DNA of 64,000 bases. Source: CAVSJR01 sp963728285 (GTDB lineage Bacteria > Actinomycetota > UBA4738 > HRBIN12). The stretch covers positions 496,001 through 560,000 of the forward strand of contig CAVSJR010000003.1 of the NCBI GenBank assembly GCA_963728285.1, read 5' to 3'. The notes beneath the pieces were generated by a model that saw only the letters and a program-made list of their open reading frames with translations, was not told where the DNA came from and ran no database searches. The translations under genes and the position numbers were made by a program. How positions within the stretch are numbered: position 1 is the first letter of the stretch; each line of letters starts with the position of its first letter. Shown here piece after piece: positions 54,959 through 62,817 of this stretch.

Positions 54959-56136
54959 GCGCGAACCTCCTCGAGCGACGCCGCAAGCAGGTCGGCCGCC
55001 CTGCGGCATGCCTCCAGCGCGGGGACCATGGCCATTCGCACGAATCCCTCCCCCTCGGGTCCGAAGAACGATCCCGGCGCGACGACCACGCCTCGCTCGA
55101 GGAGGCGCATCGCGAAGTCGGCCGACGCCTCGCCGCCGGGGACCTTCACCCAGAGGTAGAACGACGCCACGCTCCCCGCCACCTCGACCCCGCGCTCCCG
55201 GAACAGCTCCAAGAAGACCGCCCGCTTCTCGGCGTAACTCGCGCGAGCCTCCTCGACGTGCGCTTCATCGCCCCATGCCGCGACGGAGGCGCGCTGCACG
55301 AACTCCTGTGGCGTGACGCCGGTCGAGGGCCGCAGCGCCTTCAGCCCGGCGATGAGCTCGCGATCCCCCGCCACGAAACCGGACCGGTAGCCGGTCATCG
55401 ACGAGCGCTTGCTCAGCGTGTTCACGACGAGGACGTTGGTGAGGTCGCCGACCTGCAGCGCGGAGCCCGGCGGGGATCCCTCGAAGTACAGCTCGCTGTA
55501 GGCCTCATCCGAGGCGAGGAGGAACCCGTGCTCCCGCGCGAGCCCGGCGAGCCGGTCGTAGAAGGCTGCGGGTGCGACGGCGCCGGTGGGGTTGTTCGGA
55601 TAGTTGATCCACACGAGCGCGAGGCGGCGCCAGGTCTCGTCGTCCACGGCGTCGAGGTCGGGCAGGAAGTCGTTGTCCTCGCGGAGCGGGAGCCGCAGGA
55701 CGTCGGCGCCGACCCACCTCGCGCCCCGCTCGGGAATGGGATAGCCGGGCGTCGTGACCGCCACGAGGTCCCTTCCGTCGGCCGGCTCGACGACCGCCTG
55801 TGCGAGCGAGAACACGATCTCCTTGCTTCCGAGGATCGGGAACAGGTCCGTCGACGGATCGAGGTCGACCCCGAACCGGCGTCCGACCCACCCGGCGATC
55901 GCGTCCCGCAGCTCGGGAAGGCCCGCGGCGCGCGGATACGACGACACGGGCTCGAGCGCCTCCACGAGCGCACGGCGAATGAACGCCGGCGTCTCCCCTC
56001 GCGGATCGCCCACGCCGAAGTCGATGAGCTCCCGGCCCTCGCGCAGCGCCCGCGCCTTCGCCCGGTCGAGCTCCTCGAACGGATACGGCTCCACCGTCCG
56101 CAGGGCGCGCGATCCCCTCACGGGCCGCCGTCCCAT
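54955..56136 (-). CDS. dapC: Succinyldiaminopimelate aminotransferase (DapC-type PLP enzyme)
   Basis: Intact 393-aa class I/II aminotransferase. Motifs: ELIDFGVGDPRGETPAFIRR, VSSYPRAAGLPELRDAIAGW, LALVWINYPNNPTGAVAPAA, FLLASDEAYSELYF, and VNTLSKRSSMTGYRSGFVAG with the PLP lysine. Position between dapE and dapD supports the succinyl-DAP role. Start ATG 56136 lies inside the open frame of dapE, see that entry. Stop overlaps dapD. Confidence 0.93.
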   Translation of the reverse strand: MGRRPVRGSRALRTVEPYPFEELDRAKARALREGRELIDFGVGDPRGETPAFIRRALVEALEPVSSYPRAAGLPELRDAIAGWVGRRFGVDLDPSTDLFPILGSKEIVFSLAQAVVEPADGRDLVAVTTPGYPIPERGARWVGADVLRLPLREDNDFLPDLDAVDDETWRRLALVWINYPNNPTGAVAPAAFYDRLAGLAREHGFLLASDEAYSELYFEGSPPGSALQVGDLTNVLVVNTLSKRSSMTGYRSGFVAGDRELIAGLKALRPSTGVTPQEFVQRASVAAWGDEAHVEEARASYAEKRAVFLELFRERGVEVAGSVASFYLWVKVPGGEASADFAMRLLERGVVVAPGSFFGPEGEGFVRMAMVPALEACRRAADLLAASLEEVRA

Positions 56137-57259
56137 CGGGCTCCGCCACGAACGCCGCGAGGACCTCGAAGCATCGCGCGAGGGAGGCCGCCTCGACGAG
56201 CTCGTCCTCGCGATGGGCGAGCGCCGGGTCGCCGGGGCCGAAGTTCACCGCATCGACGCCGGCCGTCGCGAACTCCGCGACCGGGGTCCATGCCTGCTTC
56301 GGGCCGACGTCGAGCTCACCGGCGTCGCGGAGCCTCGCGACGAGGGGGTTTCGCACGGTGACCGGACCCGGCGGAGCGTTGGACAAGACGTCGATCTCCG
56401 CTCCGCTGCCCGCGAGCATCTCGAGGAGCCGCGCCTCCGCCTCCGCGGGGGTCCGCGATGGAGCGTAGCGGAGGTTCACCCGACATCGAACCTCGGCCGG
56501 GATCACGTTGGCGGCCACGCCCCCCTCGATCATCGTGACGCTCGCGACCTCTCGATACACGAGCCCGTCGACCTCGACGTCCACGATGCCGGCATCGGCC
56601 AGCCCACGGAGGCCTCGCACCGCGGCGTGGATCGCGTTCTCCCCGAGCCACGGGCGCGCGGAGTGCGCGCTCCGGCCGCGGAACGTCACGGCGGCGTCCA
56701 GGTTGCCCAGGCAGCCGATCTGGAGCGCGTTCGACGTCGGCTCCATCACGATCGCGAGGTCGGCCGCGCGCACCGCCGCCGATCGCTCGAGCAGCGGGAG
56801 GAGGGCGCTCCGCGCGATCGGGAGCTCCTCTCTGCCGAAGAACAGCAGGCCGACGTCGACGGACGATGCGAGGTCGCCCGATGAGATGGCGTCGGCGACC
56901 TCGAGCATGACCGCGAGGGCCCCCTTCATGTCCGACGCCCCGAGGCCACGCACCGCGGATCCCTCATCCTCGAGGGCGCCGGCGTCGTTGCCGGCCTGCG
57001 GCGGGACGGTATCGACGTGCCCCGCGAGGAGGACGAACGGGCGCCCGGCACGGCGCGGCGGCGATGCGAACAGACAGGCGTCCTCGCGGTCGATGACGGC
57101 CCAGGCCTCGGGAAGGGCCGCCGCGATGTGATCGAGGATGGGGGCCTCATCGCCGGAGACCGACGGGATGTTCACGAGCTCGAGCGTTCGCTCCGCCAGC
57201 CGGGCGGTGAGATCCTCGCGGGACCTCGCGCGCGTGACGTGTTGCATGGCACCCATCAT
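56118..57259 (-). CDS. dapE: Succinyl-diaminopimelate desuccinylase (stop displaced by a probable frameshift)
   Basis: M20 di-zinc peptidase of about 375 aa. ATG 57259 overlaps the dapF stop (TGATG). Motifs: LVNIPSVSGDEAPILDHIAA, VLLAGHVDTVPPQAGND, VRGLGASDMKGALAVMLEVA, LLFFGREELPIARSALLPLL, GRSAHSARPWLGENAIHAAV, and FGPGDPALAHREDELVEAAS. The frame does not stop after AAFVAEPDGTAA but stays open far into dapC. A one-base slip near 56130 would give a TGA at 56118-56120. I take that as the true end. It removes succinate from succinyl-DAP. Confidence 0.88.
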
Positions 57260-58167
57260 CACAGAAGCGGGGCCGCGTCCGCCGCCTCGGCTCCGCGCGA
57301 TCGAACGCGGACGGCCTCGCGCAATCGGTCGAGGTCGACCACCCCGTCGAACACGTGCGTCGCGGGACCCGTCAGGAGGACGTCCTCGTCGCCCTCTCGT
57401 CGCTCCACCTCGACGGCTCCTCCGGGGAACCGAACGATCGAACGCCGTCCCGCCAGGCCGGCCTCGCCGGCGGCGACCAGCGCGGCACACGCGCCGGTGC
57501 CGCACGCCATCGTCTCGCCGACGCCTCGCTCCCACACCCGGACGTCGAGCCCGCCGTCCCGCGCGTGCACGAACTCGACGTTCGTCCGCTCCGGGAACAG
57601 CTCGTGGCGCTCGAGCGCGGCGCCGATGTGCGCGACGTGATAGCGCGCGACGTCCTCGTCGCAGAACAGCACGAGGTGCGGGTTGCCCATCGAGAGCGCG
57701 CTCGCCGTGAAGGTCATCTCGCCGACGTCGAACGGCATGCCGAGGAAGGTCTCCCACGCCGGGCCGCGCATCGGGATCTCGTGACGCTGGAACCTCGGAG
57801 CCCCCATCTCGACCGTGACGCGCCCTCCGTCGCCCTCGACCGTCAGACGGCGCAGCCCCGCTCGCGTCATCACGTCCACCTCCGGACCGACGGCGAGGCC
57901 CCGGTCGACGACGAGCCTGCCGAGGCAGCGGATCCCGTTGCCGCACATCTCGGCGTGCGTGCCGTCGGCATTTCGGTGATCCATGAAGAACGCCGCATTC
58001 GAGGCGGGGGCGATGCGGATGAGCCCGTCGGCGCCGATGCCGAAGCGCCGGTCGCAGAGCGCGGCCGCGGTCGCCGCGTCGATCTCCCGCTCGCCGTCGA
58101 GGTCGACGACGATGATGAAGTCGTTGCCCGTCCCCTGATACTTCGCGAACTCGAGGCGATCGGTCAT
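57259..58167 (-). CDS. dapF: Diaminopimelate epimerase
   Basis: Intact 302-aa enzyme that converts LL-DAP to meso-DAP for peptidoglycan and lysine. N-terminal FAKYQGTGNDFIIV, catalytic Cys in ADGTHAEMCGNGIRCLGRLV and Cys in GETMACGTGACAALVAAG, and ALSMGNPHLVLFCDE. The ATG at 58167 overlaps the miaA stop; the longer frame to 58542 is miaA antisense-frame noise. Followed by the overlapping dapE start. Confidence 0.96.
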   Translation of the reverse strand: MTDRLEFAKYQGTGNDFIIVVDLDGEREIDAATAAALCDRRFGIGADGLIRIAPASNAAFFMDHRNADGTHAEMCGNGIRCLGRLVVDRGLAVGPEVDVMTRAGLRRLTVEGDGGRVTVEMGAPRFQRHEIPMRGPAWETFLGMPFDVGEMTFTASALSMGNPHLVLFCDEDVARYHVAHIGAALERHELFPERTNVEFVHARDGGLDVRVWERGVGETMACGTGACAALVAAGEAGLAGRRSIVRFPGGAVEVERREGDEDVLLTGPATHVFDGVVDLDRLREAVRVRSRGAEAADAAPLL

Positions 58168-59105
58168 CGATCGAGATACCCGCGAAGGTCGGCGACGAGC
58201 CCGGCCGCGCCCTCGGGACCGGCTGCGAACCAGCGGACGCGCGGATCGCGCCGGAACCAGGCCATCTGACGGCGAGCCAGCGCCTTCGTGCGCTTCACGG
58301 TGCCGGCGACGGCCTCCTCGAGCGAGAGGGCGCCCTCGAGATGCCGCGCGATCTCGAGGTAGCCGATGGCCTGACTCGCCGTGAGCCAGCGGCCGAGGCC
58401 ACGCTCGAGGAGCCCGCGCACCTCGTCGGCGAACCCGAGCTCCAGCATCCGGCTCACGCGTTCCCTGACGCGGAGATCGAGCGTCCCGCCGTCGAGCTCG
58501 ATGCCCGCCGCCACGACGCGGTCGGCGGGATAGGCGTCCCAAGCGTCGGAGAAGGCCGAGAACGGGCGGCCGGTGATCGCCGCGACCTCGAGCGCTCGCA
58601 CGGTGCGCCGCACGTTGGCCGGCTCGATCTTCGCGGCGGCCGGCGGATCCAACGCGCCGAGCCGCGCGTAGAGCGAGGTCCCGCCGACCACCCGGGCCTC
58701 CGCCTCGAGCTCCGCGCGGGTCCCCGGATCCGTGCCGGGAAACTCGAGGCGATCCACGACCGCGCGGTAGTACAGGCCCGACCCGCCGGCCAGCAGCACC
58801 CGCCGCCCACGGCCGCGAGCGTCCTCGACCGCCTCCAGCGCGAGGGCTTGATAGCGCGCCACGGAGAACCGCTCCGCCGGATCCGCCACGTCGATGAGGT
58901 GATGCGGGACCCGAGCCCGCTCGGCGGGGGTCGGCTTCGCCGTCCCGACATCCATCCCGCGATAGACGAGCATCGAGTCGACCGAGACGATCTCGGCGCC
59001 GAGCGACGCCGCCAGCTCCAGCGCCGCCTCGGTCTTGCCGCAGGCCGTCGGGCCGACGATCGCCAGGAGCGGCTCGCCTCCGCCGCTCCCGCCGTAGGAG
59101 GCCAT
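58164..59105 (-). CDS. miaA: tRNA dimethylallyltransferase
   Basis: Intact 313-aa enzyme that prenylates A37 of tRNAs reading UNN codons. P-loop LLAIVGPTACGKTEAALELA, VDSMLVYRGMDVGTAKPTPA, HLIDVADPAERFSVARYQAL, VLLAGGSGLYYRAVVDRLEF, and basic C-terminal tail TVKRTKALARRQMAWFRRDP. Adjacent to miaB, which adds the methylthio group to the same base. Start 59105 abuts the miaB stop; stop overlaps dapF. Confidence 0.96.
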   Translation of the reverse strand: MASYGGSGGGEPLLAIVGPTACGKTEAALELAASLGAEIVSVDSMLVYRGMDVGTAKPTPAERARVPHHLIDVADPAERFSVARYQALALEAVEDARGRGRRVLLAGGSGLYYRAVVDRLEFPGTDPGTRAELEAEARVVGGTSLYARLGALDPPAAAKIEPANVRRTVRALEVAAITGRPFSAFSDAWDAYPADRVVAAGIELDGGTLDLRVRERVSRMLELGFADEVRGLLERGLGRWLTASQAIGYLEIARHLEGALSLEEAVAGTVKRTKALARRQMAWFRRDPRVRWFAAGPEGAAGLVADLRGYLDR

Positions 59106-60455
59106 CTAGCCCAGGGCGACGGCCGGCTCGGCGGCCGCGACGAGCTCTCCGGCGAGGTAATGCGCCCTCGCATCGTTGATGACCACGGACGCGAAGGCGC
59201 CGGGCGCGAGCGGCTCCTGCACGTGCACGATTCGGTTCGCGCGCGTCCGCCCCTGCGTCGCGTCGCCGCGCTTGCTGCGGCCCTCGATCAGGATCTCCTC
59301 CACCCGTCCGAGCTGCTCGCGGGCACGCTCGAGCGAGATGGACTCCTGCAGGGCGACGAGCCGGTCGAAGCGATCCTGCACGATCTGCTTCGGGACCTGG
59401 TCGGCGAACGAGGCCGCCTTCGTCGCCGGACGCGGCGAGTACTGGAACGTGTAGGCGGAGTCGAACCGAGCGGCGCGGACGACGTCGAGCGTCGCCGCGA
59501 AGTCCTCCTCGGTCTCACCGGGGAACCCGACGATGATGTCGGTCGAGACCGCGATCCCGGGAATCCCGGCGCGGATCCGATCGAGCCAGCCGAGGTAGCG
59601 CTCCGCACGGTACGAGCGGTTCATCGACCGCAGGATCCGGTCCGACCCCGACTGCAGCGGGAAGTGGATGTGCTCGCACACCGACGGACATTCCGCCATC
59701 GCCTCGATCACGTCCGGCGTGAAGTCGTGCGGATGCGGGCTCGTGAACCGCACGCGCCGGATCCCCTCCACGGCGTCGACCTCGCGGAGAAGCTGCGCGA
59801 ACAGCGGTTTGCGGCTCGATCCGGGGACGGTGAGGTCCCGGCCGAACGTATTGACGTTCTGGCCGAGCAGCGTGATCTCCACCACGCCGCGCCGCGCCAG
59901 GCCCTGCACCTCGGCGAGGATGTCGCCGATGGGGCGCGACAGCTGGGGCCCGCGAACCAGCGGGACGATGCAGAACGTGCACGCGTTGTCGCAACCCGGC
60001 GCGATCGACACCCACGCTCGAGCGTCGTCGTGGCGGGCGGCGGGAAGCGCCGAAGGAAAGGTCTCGGTGTACTCGCGGACGTCCATCTGCGGGCCTTCGC
60101 GCTCGGCTCGGTCGAGGAGGTCCAGGAGGCCCGGAAGCGCATGCGTCCCGATGACGACGTCGACCCACGGGGCGCGCTCCTGGATCCGGCCCTGATCCTT
60201 CTGCGCCAGGCAGCCCGCGACGACGATGCGAAGCTGCGGATCGCGCTGCTTGAGCGGCCTGAGGTGTCCGAGGTTGCCGTAGAGGCGATTGTCGGCGTTC
60301 TCGCGGATCGCGCACGTGTTGAACACGACGACCTTGGCCTCGGCGGCGTCCTCGGTCGGCCTCATGCCGTCGGCCTGCAACAGGCCCGCGATCCGCTCGG
60401 AGTCGTGCTCGTTCATCTGGCACCCGAACGTGCGCAGGAGATATCTGCGATCCAT
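59106..60455 (-). CDS. miaB: tRNA-2-methylthio-N6-dimethylallyladenosine synthase
   Basis: Intact 449-aa radical-SAM methylthiotransferase. UPF0004 domain with three cluster Cys (YLLRTFGCQMNEHDSERIAG, VFNTCAIRENADNRLYG, VVAGCLAQKDQ), radical-SAM motif SIAPGCDNACTFCIVPLVRG, ITLLGQNVNTFGRDL, and a C-terminal TRAM domain (EEILIEGRSKRGDATQGRTR). Acts after MiaA on A37. The product of miaA is its substrate, matching the gene order. Confidence 0.96.
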   Translation of the reverse strand: MDRRYLLRTFGCQMNEHDSERIAGLLQADGMRPTEDAAEAKVVVFNTCAIRENADNRLYGNLGHLRPLKQRDPQLRIVVAGCLAQKDQGRIQERAPWVDVVIGTHALPGLLDLLDRAEREGPQMDVREYTETFPSALPAARHDDARAWVSIAPGCDNACTFCIVPLVRGPQLSRPIGDILAEVQGLARRGVVEITLLGQNVNTFGRDLTVPGSSRKPLFAQLLREVDAVEGIRRVRFTSPHPHDFTPDVIEAMAECPSVCEHIHFPLQSGSDRILRSMNRSYRAERYLGWLDRIRAGIPGIAVSTDIIVGFPGETEEDFAATLDVVRAARFDSAYTFQYSPRPATKAASFADQVPKQIVQDRFDRLVALQESISLERAREQLGRVEEILIEGRSKRGDATQGRTRANRIVHVQEPLAPGAFASVVINDARAHYLAGELVAAAEPAVALG

Positions 60456-60486
60456 CGCCTCCGAGGATACCGACCCCGCCGGTCGG

Positions 60487-62019
60487 CTACCGGGCGAACT
60501 CCACGGACCGGGACTCCCGGACCACGGTGATCTTGATCTGCCCCGGATACTGGAGCTCCTCCTCGACCTGCTTCGCGATGTCGCGGGCGAGCACCTGCGC
60601 CTGGAGGTCGTCGATGTCCTCGGGCTTGACCATGACGCGGACCTCCCGGCCGGCCTGCATCGCGAAGGTCTTCTCGACGCCCGGATGGTTCGTGCAGATC
60701 TCCTCGAGGCGCTCGAGGCGCTTGACGTAGGTCTCGAGGCTCTCCCGGCGCGCGCCGGGCCGCCCGCCGGAGATCCCGTCCGAGATCTGGGCGAGGACCG
60801 CCTCGATCGTGCGCTGCTCCACCTCGCCGTGATGCGACTCGATGCAGTGGACGACCTCGGGGGCCTCCCGCAGCCGGCGCGCGATCTCCGCGCCGATGAT
60901 CGCGTGGGAGCCCTCGACCTCGTGGGTCACCGCCTTGCCGATGTCGTGCAGGAACGCGCCGCGCTTGGGCACCGCGGGGTCGATCCCGAGCTCGGCGGAG
61001 ATCGCCGCGGCGATGTGCGCCGACTCGACGAGGTGCTTCAGCACGTTCTGCCCGTAGGACGTCCGGAACTGAAGTCGACCGAGGAGCTTGATCAGCTCGG
61101 GATGGATGTCGGTGATGCCCACCTCGAGCACGGCCTCCTCCCCGGCTCGCTTGATCTGTTCCTCGATGTCGGCGAGGGAGCGCTCGTGCATCTCCTCGAT
61201 CCGGGCGGGCTGGATGCGGCCGTCCGAGACCAGCTTCTCGAGCGTCATCCGCGCGGCCTCGCGACGAACGGGGTCGAACGAGGAGAGCACCACCGTGTCG
61301 GGCGTGTCGTCGATGATCAGGTTGACCCCGGTGGTCGCCTCGAACGCACGGATGTTGCGCCCCTCGCGGCCGATGATCCGGCCCTTCATGTCGTCGGAGG
61401 GAAGGGTGAAGACCGAGACCGTCGACTCGGCCGTCTGCTCGGACGCCACTCGCTGGATCGCGATCGTGACGATCTTGCGCGCCCGCTGCTCCCCCTCCTC
61501 CCTGGCGAGCTGCTCGAGCTCCCGGACCTTCGCCATGGAGTGGCGCTTGGCATCGTCCACCATCTGGCCCATCAGGGCCTCACGGGCCTCCTGGGAGGTC
61601 ATCCCGGCCACGGCCTCGAGCCGCTGCTTGTGGCCTTCCGCCTGCCGTTCGAGCTCCTCGCGGACGTGCTGCAGCGTCCGGTCACGATCGTCCATCTCCT
61701 CCGAGCGCCGCTCGAGGTCGGAGAGCTTGCCGTCCAGGCTCTCCTCCTTGTCCCCGACCCGGCGCTCCTGGCGCTGGATCTCCTCGCGGCGCGCCCGGAT
61801 GTCCTCCTCCGCCTCCCGGCGCAGCGCGGCGATCTGCTCGTTGCCGTCCACGAGCGATTGCTTCATCACGGTCTTCGCCTCGACCTGAGCGTCGAGGACC
61901 ACCTTCTGTGCGCGCGCCTCGGCGCTGTGGACCTGCGACGTGGCGATCGCCTTGCGGACCAGAAAGCCGATCCCGATCCCGATCACCAGCCCGGCGATCC
62001 CGACCAGTAGCTCCGTCAT
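60487..62019 (-). CDS. rny: Ribonuclease Y
   Basis: Intact 510-aa membrane-bound endoribonuclease that starts mRNA decay. One N-terminal helix (LLVGIAGLVIGIGIGFLV), a long coiled coil of about 130 residues (ARREEIQRQERRVGDKEESL), a KH domain (DDMKGRIIGREGRNIRAFEA) and an HD domain (KRGAFLHDIGKAVTHEVEGS, IESHHGEVE). The ATG at 62019 is preferred over one seven codons upstream. rny next to recX and miaB is seen in firmicutes and in some deep actinobacterial lineages, but not in Streptomyces. Confidence 0.95.
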   Translation of the reverse strand: MTELLVGIAGLVIGIGIGFLVRKAIATSQVHSAEARAQKVVLDAQVEAKTVMKQSLVDGNEQIAALRREAEEDIRARREEIQRQERRVGDKEESLDGKLSDLERRSEEMDDRDRTLQHVREELERQAEGHKQRLEAVAGMTSQEAREALMGQMVDDAKRHSMAKVRELEQLAREEGEQRARKIVTIAIQRVASEQTAESTVSVFTLPSDDMKGRIIGREGRNIRAFEATTGVNLIIDDTPDTVVLSSFDPVRREAARMTLEKLVSDGRIQPARIEEMHERSLADIEEQIKRAGEEAVLEVGITDIHPELIKLLGRLQFRTSYGQNVLKHLVESAHIAAAISAELGIDPAVPKRGAFLHDIGKAVTHEVEGSHAIIGAEIARRLREAPEVVHCIESHHGEVEQRTIEAVLAQISDGISGGRPGARRESLETYVKRLERLEEICTNHPGVEKTFAMQAGREVRVMVKPEDIDDLQAQVLARDIAKQVEEELQYPGQIKITVVRESRSVEFAR

Positions 62020-62042
62020 CGTTGCCTCCCGAACATACAAAC

Positions 62043-62083
62043 GAGCCGAGCGGAGGCCACGTTGGGCCCTCGCTCGGCTACGC
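62043..62083. terminator. Strong hairpin between recX and rny
   Basis: AGCCGAGCG and CGCTCGGCT form a 9-bp stem, extended inward by GGCC/GGCC, immediately upstream of rny. In the leftward sense it could end the recA-recX transcript or act as an attenuator before rny. The rest of the gap 62084-62311 shows no gene. Confidence 0.5.
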
Positions 62084-62311
62084 GTGTTCGAGCTGGATCA
62101 GGACGTCAGGCGACGATGCGGTCCCCCGCGTTCCCGCTGGTGGTGATCCCTTTTCCTTGGTCGGTTGCTCATGGTCTGGGGCGTAGGTTCGAGGTATGGG
62201 TTTCCGTCGTGGACTCTCAATTTCACAATCTACGCCCCGCCCGGTTCCGGAGCAAGCGACGGTTCGGCCCTTCCGGGCGCCGCCCGGCCGTGCTCGGGCG
62301 ACTCCCTCGGA

Positions 62312-62812
62312 CTAGTCCTCGAGGGCCTCCGCGCCCAGGGCCCGGCCGGCGGCACGGCGGGCCATCTCGGGTCCGTAGCCCCGCCGGAGCAGGAGCGACG
62401 TGAGGCGCTGGTAGGCGGTCGCGGGAGGGAGGCCGCGCAGCCTCCCGACCCGGGAGCTCGCGAGGGCCTCCGCCCTGGCCTCCTCGTCCTCGCCGGCCCC
62501 CGCCACCACCCGGTCGATGGTCTCCCGAGCCACCCCCTTGGCGTAGAGGGCCGAGGCGATGGCTCGGCTCCCCGACCGCTTCACGTCCGCCGCATGCTGG
62601 GCGAGCTCGTCCGCGAAGCGATCGTCGTCGATGAGCCCGACGCGCTCGAGGCGCTCCAGCACGTCGTCGACCTCCTCGGCGTCGAAACCGGCCCGCCTCA
62701 GCCGATCCTGGAGCTCGCGGCGGCTTCGCATCCGGACGGCCAGGAGGCCGAGCGCGCGCTCGTGGCAGCTCTTCGGCGTCTTCGCCTTCCGGGACCGCTC
62801 CGCGGTTGGCAC
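62312..62812 (-). CDS. recX: Regulatory protein RecX
   Basis: Intact 166-aa RecA modulator made of tandem three-helix RecX repeats: ALGLLAVRMRSRRELQDRLR, RRAGFDAEEVDDVLERLERV, GLIDDDRFADELAQHAADVK, GSRAIASALYAKGVARETID and TAYQRLTSLLLRRGYGPEMA. GTG start at 62812, 5 bases after the recA stop. It inhibits or resets RecA filaments; position just after recA is the usual one. Confidence 0.93.
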   Translation of the reverse strand: MPTAERSRKAKTPKSCHERALGLLAVRMRSRRELQDRLRRAGFDAEEVDDVLERLERVGLIDDDRFADELAQHAADVKRSGSRAIASALYAKGVARETIDRVVAGAGEDEEARAEALASSRVGRLRGLPPATAYQRLTSLLLRRGYGPEMARRAAGRALGAEALED

Positions 62813-62817
62813 GGGAC

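Noticed and set aside
58341..60530. 729-codon open frame on the plus strand opposite miaA and miaB
   Set aside because: Antisense shadow typical of high-GC coding DNA. The minus-strand genes are intact and conserved.
60289..62010. 573-codon open frame on the plus strand opposite rny
   Set aside because: Antisense shadow; low-complexity Leu/Asp/Arg composition without motifs.
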